This document shows positions 1-5,559 of a DNA stretch of 6,716 nt, one piece after another (the stretch's first letter is position 1; every line of letters begins with the position of its first letter). Both the position numbers and the translations under genes were made by a program. The notes under the pieces are model-generated. The model was not told the origin of the DNA, made no database searches, and saw only the letters and a program-made list of their open reading frames with translations. Where the stretch lies: contig DSBE01000316.1 of the NCBI GenBank assembly GCA_011053085.1, positions 1-6,716 on the forward strand, in the 5' to 3' direction. Source of the DNA: Chloroflexota bacterium (GTDB lineage Bacteria > Chloroflexota > Anaerolineae > Anaerolineales > Anaerolineaceae).

Positions 1-243
1 CGGTGAAAGGATTATAGCCTGTCTTTCTCCACACGCGAATTTGACAGACCCCGCAAGTCAGGTGTTGCAAAGCCCGCCTTTCACGATAGAATAACCGGCG
101 CGGGATCACTATCCTGCCAAAGTGGAACATCGCGTGGCTCAAATTTTGGTAGTTATATCTAAGAGCGATCTCTCCAGTAATATGTTGCCGAAGGTGAACC
201 AGGATAGGTAAGTGTTGATTGATAGGTTGGAGTATTAAGCATA
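1..243. other. Leader region upstream of the operon, no confident gene
   Basis: No convincing gene or RNA was found here. Two open frames run off the left edge. A plus-strand frame is open for 30 codons from position 2 and stops at 92-94. A minus-strand frame is open from 256 down to 2, with in-frame ATG codons at 256-254 and 130-128; from the second it would read MFHFGRIVIPRRLF onwards for 43 residues. Either could be the end of a neighbouring gene, but neither has a recognisable motif and the minus frame lacks a ribosome binding site. An exact TTGACA lies at 41-46 without a good -10 box at 16-18 nt. GATAGGT is repeated at 203-209 and 221-227. The operon promoter is probably in this stretch, but I cannot place it. 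Confidence 0.4.
229..232 (+). promoter_or_regulatory. Possible ribosome binding site of gene 1
   Basis: GGAG lies 11 nt before the ATG at 244. The spacing is longer than the usual 5-9 nt, so translation may be modest. The frame has a stop at 223-225 and no earlier start codon, which leaves ATG 244 as the only sensible start. Confidence 0.4.
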
Positions 244-3195
244 ATGTCTGAAACATCTAGCTCGAAGGTGACGGATATTGCGGTTCTAGGTTTGTCAATT
301 TCCGTTGAGCGTAACCTTCGTAGGGAAAACATAAACACTATAGAATCTCTGGCCACAGTAAGTGAGCATGATCTTTTATCCATAGATGGTATCGGCTCAG
401 GCAATTTACAGAAGATTAAACAAAGGCTAACAGAGTATCTTTCACGTGCTGTGCCAACACGCACCAGAGAAACGGCACAAAGGCAGAAGATCAGACAAAA
501 GCCAAAAGAACACCTTTTACCAAATTATGTGCCCGTACCATCAAATCCACAAAAGACAGACATTGCTGTTTTAGGTCTGCCGCCTTCTGTTGAACGTCGC
601 CTCCGCAGGGAAAAAATCGATACCGTAGAATTGTTGGCTACAGCAGACGATCGTGCTCTTTTATTGATAGGCGGTATAGGTTCGGGGCTGTTAAAGGAGA
701 TTAAGCAAAAGTTAGCAGAGTATCTTGCTTATCATCCTTTGCCAGATAACTTACCCATATTTATCGGGGCGCTGGGTTTCTCTGTACGGATCTATAATGC
801 GCTCAGACGTAGTAACATTGATACTATTGAACAGTTAGTTGCTATGGACGACGATAATCTGCTGTCTATTCGGAATTTTGGAGAAACGGCATTGGCAGAA
901 GTTCGTGAAAAATTAGCTCTGTATTTGAGTAGGCATCCCCTACCGGAGAAAAATCAGCCTGTAGAACAAGAAGAGGCATCTCTGTCTATAGAAACGTACC
1001 TCAAACAATTTCCTAAGCAACATTACCTTGAAGAGCTAGAGCTTCCTGTGCGCCCCTACCGGGCTTTAAAGCGTTGGGGCGTACATACCATTGAGCATCT
1101 TGCGCTGATGACTGATGCGGAATTGTTGGATGTACGAAACCTGGGTGAATCGTCAGTGAAGATTGTTCGTGTGCGATTATCACAATATCTGACGAAACAC
1201 TCTTTGTCCGCAGACTTCATTGAGTTATTAATGCAGTACGAAGCATTGAAGACAAAATCAGCTTTTGCGTTTCTACCAGAACAAGCTCCTCCTACATTAG
1301 TTGAAGAATGCGAACCTCTTTCCGAGGCGGAAATTCTTGCTCTGGTGTCCGCACAACATCCGATTGAACATTTGGGACTTTCCTCACGATCATACAATAT
1401 GTTAAAACGGGTAGGGACAAATACTGTTGAACAGCTCTTTCTTATGAATCCCGAGGAAATACTAGCCGTCAAAAACATAGGTGAAATGTCGCTCAATGAG
1501 ATTATTGCTGCATTATCACAGTATTTGATACATTGCCCTTTACCCAAAGCATTTGTCGACGCGGCGAATCAGTACAAAGATTCAAAGACTTTGCAACTCT
1601 CCCTGTTGGCGTCTAATCCGGTACTTAGTGGTGACAGTAACCCTACATCTCCCATTGGCTTTGAGTTGCTGGGGCTGGCGTCTCATTCACAGTCCCCTCA
1701 GTTGAAAACCACAATTGCGAGTTTGCTTGATCAGCAAGTGTTGCAAAGCGCCTCCAGTTTACCCTTGGACGAGATTTCGATTAATCGTTTGGCCTTACCT
1801 GAACGTATGTATACTGAATTGTCCTCGTACCAAATTGAGTCTATAGGAGCTTTGCTAGAGCAGCCCCTTGAACAATTTCACTTTTCTACCGTGGAATTAT
1901 TACAAGAACGTCTGGACTACTATATCAACTGGTTGCTTAAACAGCAAACCTCTGTTTTGAACTGTGAGATTGCGGGGCAAGGGCTTGGACCAGTTTATTT
2001 AAAGATATTTGAGGGTACCCCGTTGGATGCGTTTATTAATGATTGGTGTGTTGTTTTGACAAGGCGCGAACGACAAGTAATTTATGGACGTTACGGACTG
2101 GAAAGTGAGAGCTTGACTTTGGAGCAGTTGGGGGAGCAATTTAACGTCACTCGCGAACGTATACGGCAAATCCAGAAACGGGCCGAGAAAAAACTTCGAC
2201 ACGGAAAAAGCTTGAGAAAAATCGAACCATTAGTGGTTTTGCTGGATTATCTGCTTGCCGAAGCGCATGGCTTAATCAGCGAGCAAGAAGTGGATACGGC
2301 CATACAACAGCATCTAGTTGTGGGAAACTTGAATCCAGTTCGAGTCGCGATGCTTGTATTCAGTGTTAGAGACACAGTTAAACACTCTTCATCACTAAAT
2401 GGATGGGGACTCAAGACTTTACCGCTACACTTGGTTAAAAGAATCCAGAAGCAGTTTTTATCCTTTTTAGAGCAAGAAAAGATCCCCTTATCGCTTACCG
2501 AATTGATGACAAGATTCAAACAAACAGAATTCTATCACAGCTATCGGAGTAAATTAAACGACGCTTCTCTGTATAGGTGTTTACGCATATGTACCGAGAT
2601 TCAAATTACAGAAGAGATCTGTAGTCTCCGAAAACGTGGATGGGAACGTTTGGGTGGCATAATTTTGGCACTTCGGGAAATCGGTGAATCTGCACATTAT
2701 GAAACAATAACAGAACGCGCTAATGCTTTACTTCCGCCTGAGTTACATAGAGAACCTCACAATATCCACGCAGAGTTGGGGCGTCATCCGGATATTTTTG
2801 TCCGTGTTGGACATGGGATTTTTGGCTTGGCAGAATGGGGGCTTGAAAATGATGGCAGCCTCGCCAATGCAGCCTATCGCGTTTTGACTGAAGCAGGTAA
2901 ACCTTTACACGCTGACATCATCGTTGACCGAGTACTGAAAACTTGGAAGGTAGTCCCCGGTTCTGTAGCCGCCGCTTTATATACTGACGACCGCTTTTTT
3001 AACATTGGGAACAACGTTTACTGGATACGTGATCGAGAACTGCCAGAGACAAGTTTAGATTTTGGGGATCTATTTGGTACAAAGTTAGCCCAACGCCAGA
3101 AAGAGATTGAACATTGGGATAATGGGATACAATATGATACTCACGATGAGGTAGACCTTTTACGCGACATCGGTACCGGTTTCTTTGACGGATGA
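244..3195 (+). CDS. Chimaeric DNA-binding protein: RpoA-CTD-like repeats, sigma-70 region 4, HARE-HTH-like winged helices
   Basis: A 983-residue protein made almost wholly of DNA-binding modules. Alpha-CTD-like helix-hairpin-helix units lie at about residues 11-66, 106-161, 173-228, 261-316 and 374-428, with a degenerate sixth at 512-565. Residues 600-652 match sigma-70 region 4.1/4.2: LTRRERQVI, then LTLEQLGEQF and the recognition helix VTRERIRQI. R637, E638, R641 and Q642 align with the -35-contacting side of E. coli sigma-70. Residues about 738-790 look like a winged helix. Residues 799-866 and 872-930 look like two HARE-HTH domains (RVGHGIFGL; RFFNIGNNVYWIRD). The tail is acidic. There is no sigma region 2, so it cannot act as a normal sigma factor. 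No signal peptide or membrane segment is seen, so it is cytoplasmic. It heads the operon, 10 nt before the DpdA-like gene. Role inferred: site selection, reading of modified DNA, or operon control. Domain calls are firm; the role is open. Confidence 0.9.
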   Translation: MSETSSSKVTDIAVLGLSISVERNLRRENINTIESLATVSEHDLLSIDGIGSGNLQKIKQRLTEYLSRAVPTRTRETAQRQKIRQKPKEHLLPNYVPVPSNPQKTDIAVLGLPPSVERRLRREKIDTVELLATADDRALLLIGGIGSGLLKEIKQKLAEYLAYHPLPDNLPIFIGALGFSVRIYNALRRSNIDTIEQLVAMDDDNLLSIRNFGETALAEVREKLALYLSRHPLPEKNQPVEQEEASLSIETYLKQFPKQHYLEELELPVRPYRALKRWGVHTIEHLALMTDAELLDVRNLGESSVKIVRVRLSQYLTKHSLSADFIELLMQYEALKTKSAFAFLPEQAPPTLVEECEPLSEAEILALVSAQHPIEHLGLSSRSYNMLKRVGTNTVEQLFLMNPEEILAVKNIGEMSLNEIIAALSQYLIHCPLPKAFVDAANQYKDSKTLQLSLLASNPVLSGDSNPTSPIGFELLGLASHSQSPQLKTTIASLLDQQVLQSASSLPLDEISINRLALPERMYTELSSYQIESIGALLEQPLEQFHFSTVELLQERLDYYINWLLKQQTSVLNCEIAGQGLGPVYLKIFEGTPLDAFINDWCVVLTRRERQVIYGRYGLESESLTLEQLGEQFNVTRERIRQIQKRAEKKLRHGKSLRKIEPLVVLLDYLLAEAHGLISEQEVDTAIQQHLVVGNLNPVRVAMLVFSVRDTVKHSSSLNGWGLKTLPLHLVKRIQKQFLSFLEQEKIPLSLTELMTRFKQTEFYHSYRSKLNDASLYRCLRICTEIQITEEICSLRKRGWERLGGIILALREIGESAHYETITERANALLPPELHREPHNIHAELGRHPDIFVRVGHGIFGLAEWGLENDGSLANAAYRVLTEAGKPLHADIIVDRVLKTWKVVPGSVAAALYTDDRFFNIGNNVYWIRDRELPETSLDFGDLFGTKLAQRQKEIEHWDNGIQYDTHDEVDLLRDIGTGFFDG
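274..1938 (+). repeat. Diverged protein-level repeats of the alpha-CTD module within gene 1
   Basis: Six units at 274-441, 559-726, 760-927, 1024-1191, 1363-1527 and 1777-1938. Each follows the alpha-CTD plan: a hydrophobic LGL/LEL strand, a helix, a T(I/V)E.L turn, then a helix-hairpin-helix. Units 1 and 2 share 37 of 56 residues (hand count) and are visibly alike in DNA, so they are the youngest duplication. Units 1-2 carry GIGSG in the hairpin; units 3-5 carry (F/L/I)GE, closer to NLGKKSL of E. coli alpha. Unit 6 has lost the hairpin glycines. Confidence 0.8.
2041..2199 (+). other. Sigma-70 region 4 domain within gene 1
   Basis: Residues 600-652. The stretch around VTRERIRQI and the following KKLRH is nearly that of housekeeping sigma factors, where this helix reads the -35 element. 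Its strong conservation in an otherwise diverged protein argues that sequence-specific DNA contact is retained. Confidence 0.85.
2638..3033 (+). other. Two tandem HARE-HTH-like winged helices within gene 1
   Basis: Residues 799-866 and 872-930. Both end in the typical wing pattern (FVRVGHGIFGLAEW; FFNIGNNVYWIRD), preceded by a helix with an A.L..(H/D)..F spacing. HARE-HTH domains occur in the RNA polymerase delta subunit and in eukaryotic chromatin proteins, and have been proposed in the literature to link DNA modification to its readers. The assignment is by pattern, not profile search. Confidence 0.6.
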
Positions 3196-3200
3196 AGGAG
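3195..3200 (+). promoter_or_regulatory. Ribosome binding site of gene 2, fixes a GTG start
   Basis: AAGGAG sits 5 nt before GTG 3206. An upstream in-frame TTG at 3185 would put this site inside the coding sequence and has no site of its own, so GTG 3206 is preferred. Confidence 0.8.
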
Positions 3201-3205
3201 AATCA

Positions 3206-4225
3206 GTGCAATTAGTGACGTCATTAACAGTAGATGCCAGCTTGCTGCGCAAACTACTCCATTTGTGGGATGAAAGCGGCGATCCACGCAACCCCTTTGC
3301 GTGCGTTTTGGTCACGCCATTGTTTTCTTCGCCTTCGACGTTGAAGATCGTTCGTGAGGAACTCAAGGAAAAACGGGGCGCGACGGTATACTTCGATTCT
3401 GGTGGGTATTATGCACAACAGGGTAAAATCACCTTTGATGATTTATACGTGGCTTTACGGGACTATTACCGCAATCCTGAAAATCAGTGGGCAGATTGGT
3501 ATGTTTTGCCAGACCATGTACCAACATCCATTGACACTGTGGAAACGGTAGATGTCAAAGTTAGTGATACGATTACCGCGTCAAAAATGTTCTTTGCTGA
3601 AATGCCCTCACGAATTCAGGAATATTCTATACCGGTGATTCAGGGACATACTTTTGAACAGGTTAATCGTTGTATAGCCGCTTATCGGGAAATGGGAGTT
3701 AAGTATATAGGGTTTGGTAGTTTTGGGACGAATGGATCTAACAACAGTATCAATGTGGCCGACGAGCGTTCGGCTAAAAATGTTATTCACATCACTACAG
3801 AATTGGCTAAAGCCGGAATAAACTTGCACACTTTTGGTGTCTCGACGCCACCCTTGATTCATGCGTTTCAAAAGTTGGGAATCTATAGTTTTGACAGTTT
3901 GGCTTGGCAACGTTCCGCTGGCTATGGGAAGGCTTACATGCCCTTTACACGGGCTTATAATGTTTCCCACCGAAGTACGAGAAATTCTTCCCTAAGTCAG
4001 GTTGAGTTTGAACAAATAAAGCAACGTACAGGACATACTTGCCCTTTCTGTGAAGATTTCCACCTTCTCAGCGAAAGACGATTGTATCGCAGTCTTCACA
4101 ACCTAGTTGCTGTAATGGAAACGATAGACCATAACACAACTTTGGGTAAAGAAGCGATAGCTTCCCTGATCGCTTGGAAATCACCACGCTATTATCAATT
4201 GTTTGAGGAGATCTATCTTGCCTAG
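3206..4225 (+). CDS. dpdA: DpdA-like 7-deazaguanine DNA transglycosylase (TGT fold)
   Basis: A 339-residue member of the tRNA-guanine transglycosylase superfamily. By hand alignment to E. coli TGT: FDSGG at 63-67 puts D64 at the catalytic base Asp89; D103 in LPDHVP matches Asp143; Q146 in PVIQGH matches Gln187; GFGSFG at 169-174 fills the base-pocket loop; HTFGVSTP at 208-215 matches the MGVGTP segment; and D230 in SFDS matches nucleophile Asp264. The zinc site reads H277-x-C279-x-x-C282 with H298 in LHNL, so the first ligand Cys is replaced by His. The PTR.ARNG motif after the nucleophile in tRNA enzymes is replaced by WQR. DpdA swaps guanine in DNA for preQ0, later converted to an amide form. 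The divergence from tRNA enzymes and the operon context favour DNA as substrate. The gene overlaps gene 3 by 8 nt. Superfamily is near certain; the DpdA assignment is likely; substrate is inferred. Confidence 0.8.
   Translation: MQLVTSLTVDASLLRKLLHLWDESGDPRNPFACVLVTPLFSSPSTLKIVREELKEKRGATVYFDSGGYYAQQGKITFDDLYVALRDYYRNPENQWADWYVLPDHVPTSIDTVETVDVKVSDTITASKMFFAEMPSRIQEYSIPVIQGHTFEQVNRCIAAYREMGVKYIGFGSFGTNGSNNSINVADERSAKNVIHITTELAKAGINLHTFGVSTPPLIHAFQKLGIYSFDSLAWQRSAGYGKAYMPFTRAYNVSHRSTRNSSLSQVEFEQIKQRTGHTCPFCEDFHLLSERRLYRSLHNLVAVMETIDHNTTLGKEAIASLIAWKSPRYYQLFEEIYLA
4205..4210 (+). promoter_or_regulatory. Ribosome binding site of gene 3, fixes a TTG start
   Basis: GAGGAG lies inside the end of gene 2, 7 nt before TTG 4218. 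An earlier in-frame TTG at 4203 overlaps this site and is disfavoured. Confidence 0.75.
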
Positions 4226-5042
4226 TGATTTTGTTTTTCACATCCGTAATGCCCACCCCGGAGATATGGTGGCTATCTTTGCTACGTTGGATACTTATCC
4301 CAACTTGAGTACTATAGATGAAGTCGTTAGTTACGCAGAAACCCTTGGTTTCACGATAAGAGACCGCGCGCGTCTAGAAGCATTGATGACGGCGCGAGAG
4401 TTAAATCTTGTAGAGACAGACGCAAATCTGCTTACAACAAGAGGTAAACTTATATCTGAGTTGGAAATGAACAAACCAGACCTTTTCCCTGATATTGTTC
4501 ATGGCTATCAATATATACTTTGGGATGAGAAAGTACCTCAAATACATTGCTTTTCTTGGACTTATCGAACAATATGTAATAATCTTTGGCAACGAGGCGC
4601 ATTTAAGGTGGACTCTCAGGGAAAGAAAGACTTAGCATCTGAGATTGAGGGCCTCGCACGGATGAGGTTTGAACGTTCTGATATTTCAGTGAGCACAAAG
4701 ACTGTCGGGGGTACATTTCTTTGGCTTGATGAATTATTCCCCAGAGTTATTAAGCAATCCTCAGAGTTGTTTTCCCGTCGCACCTTTTGCCCACCAGAAC
4801 TCTTTATTCTTAGTGCGGATTTTGTTTATCGCCTGTATGAAACGGATTATGGCGTGAATTTCTTGCTAACTGATGAACGGCGCGACGCAATCTGTCAGGT
4901 GTGTTTGTTAGAACCAGATAGCTTTGACCGCGTGCTTGAGTACGCTGTCGCCCAATTTGATTACCTTGAAAAGGGAATTGGCGGTGGGTGGGGACGATAT
5001 CTCACGCTGTATCGAGCGCCTACACTGGAAGATTTTGTTTGA
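4218..5042 (+). CDS. Uncharacterised protein with winged-helix-like N-terminal region
   Basis: I do not recognise this 274-residue protein. Residues about 30-82 have the look of a winged helix: a helix with IDEVVSYAETLGF, then RARLEALMTARELNLVE, then a wing ending LLTTRGKLISEL. The middle (about 90-200) is rich in aromatic residues and cysteine (C111, C120, C191) without a metal-binding spacing. The C-terminus has a glycine run GIGGGWGRYLTL at 253-264. No signal peptide or membrane helix is seen. The TTG 4218 start was chosen for the GAGGAG 7 nt before it; this gives an 8-nt overlap with gene 2, so translation is probably coupled. It lies between the transglycosylase and the ATPases, so it may be a DNA-binding or adaptor subunit. 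It could correspond to one of the unknown small Dpd proteins such as DpdG, but I cannot test that here. Confidence 0.85.
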   Translation: MPSDFVFHIRNAHPGDMVAIFATLDTYPNLSTIDEVVSYAETLGFTIRDRARLEALMTARELNLVETDANLLTTRGKLISELEMNKPDLFPDIVHGYQYILWDEKVPQIHCFSWTYRTICNNLWQRGAFKVDSQGKKDLASEIEGLARMRFERSDISVSTKTVGGTFLWLDELFPRVIKQSSELFSRRTFCPPELFILSADFVYRLYETDYGVNFLLTDERRDAICQVCLLEPDSFDRVLEYAVAQFDYLEKGIGGGWGRYLTLYRAPTLEDFV

Positions 5043-5047
5043 TTGCG

Positions 5048-5557
5048 ATGAGCGAGTTTATACGTCTGCTGAATCAAATCAAAACACACCGGACTGAAGC
5101 ATGGCTGACGCCTTCTCAGGTTGAGGCAATGACCGCTTTGCAGCGAGCTTTGCGTATTCCAGGAGTTGTTAATCTTCTTGGTCATGTTGGCGTGGGCAAA
5201 ACATTTCTAGGGTGGAGTATAGCGGACAAAATGAGCTACCGATACATCCCTCATATAGAACAGATCAATGACTTGCAGGATATGGCGATTGAGGGTCTTG
5301 TGGTAGACAATTGTCTGCCTGATCGCACTGCGCATCGGGATGTGCGCAAGCAATTGAGTTTCCAGAATATTCGCTATGCCGTAGTGATCACACGGCGCAT
5401 GATTGACGACTACATACCCTATGTAGAGCTTAAGTTGGCAGATCAGGATTGGTACAAGGTTATGGAAAACCTGGGCAGCATAGGGGCATTTCGGGAGCGC
5501 GCATCTGTTACCGATTTATGGCAATTGTTGAATCCGCATTTACTTCAAGGAGTGTAA
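5048..5557 (+). CDS. Small P-loop NTPase
   Basis: A 169-residue protein with Walker A GHVGVGKT at residues 45-52, a likely Walker B GLVVDN at 84-89 (D87), and a following strand YAVVITRR at 110-117 that fits a sensor-1 position with trailing arginines. It is far shorter than a usual AAA+ module of 200-250 residues and has no clear lid domain, so it is probably a reduced NTPase that works as a partner rather than alone. ATG 5048 is preferred, 5 nt after the gene 3 stop; it lacks a good ribosome binding site, so translational coupling is likely. A TTG at 5039, with a weak GGAAG 7 nt before it, is an alternative adding three residues; a GTG at 4988 would overlap gene 3 by 55 nt and is unlikely. 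The next gene is a second, larger ATPase 2 nt downstream, suggesting an ATPase pair. Family not identified. Confidence 0.85.
   Translation: MSEFIRLLNQIKTHRTEAWLTPSQVEAMTALQRALRIPGVVNLLGHVGVGKTFLGWSIADKMSYRYIPHIEQINDLQDMAIEGLVVDNCLPDRTAHRDVRKQLSFQNIRYAVVITRRMIDDYIPYVELKLADQDWYKVMENLGSIGAFRERASVTDLWQLLNPHLLQGV
5547..5552 (+). promoter_or_regulatory. Ribosome binding site of gene 5
   Basis: AAGGAG sits 7 nt before ATG 5560, within the last codons of gene 4. It is the strongest site in the operon and fixes the start. Confidence 0.8.
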
Positions 5558-5559
5558 CT

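Noticed and set aside
41..68. Sigma-70 promoter with TTGACA at 41-46
   Set aside because: The hexamers at 16-18 nt spacing are GC-containing and unlike TATAAT, and the site is about 200 nt from the gene, so I could not call a promoter.
3..84. Inverted repeat GTGAAAGG (3-10) and CCTTTCAC (77-84) as a terminator or element end
   Set aside because: Only 8 bp with a 66-nt loop, no T-run and no target-site duplication; expected by chance.
215..245. Promoter with TTGATT at 215-220 and CATAAT at 240-245
   Set aside because: The -10 box would overlap the start codon, putting the transcript start inside gene 1, with no suitable later start codon nearby.
1056..1547. Minus-strand open frame of 163 codons
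   Set aside because: It lies inside gene 1 opposite the alpha-CTD repeats, has no recognisable motif, and is explained as an antisense shadow.
244..3195. A true sigma factor or RNA polymerase alpha subunit
   Set aside because: There is no sigma region 2 or 3 and no alpha N-terminal dimerisation domain; only the DNA-contacting end domains are present.
3185..3205. Upstream TTG start for gene 2
   Set aside because: The only ribosome binding site lies downstream of it and correctly precedes GTG 3206.
3206..4225. Housekeeping tRNA-guanine transglycosylase for queuosine
   Set aside because: The core residues fit the superfamily, but the PTR.ARNG segment is lost, the zinc site is altered, the protein is shorter than the usual 370-380 residues, and the neighbours are not queuosine genes.
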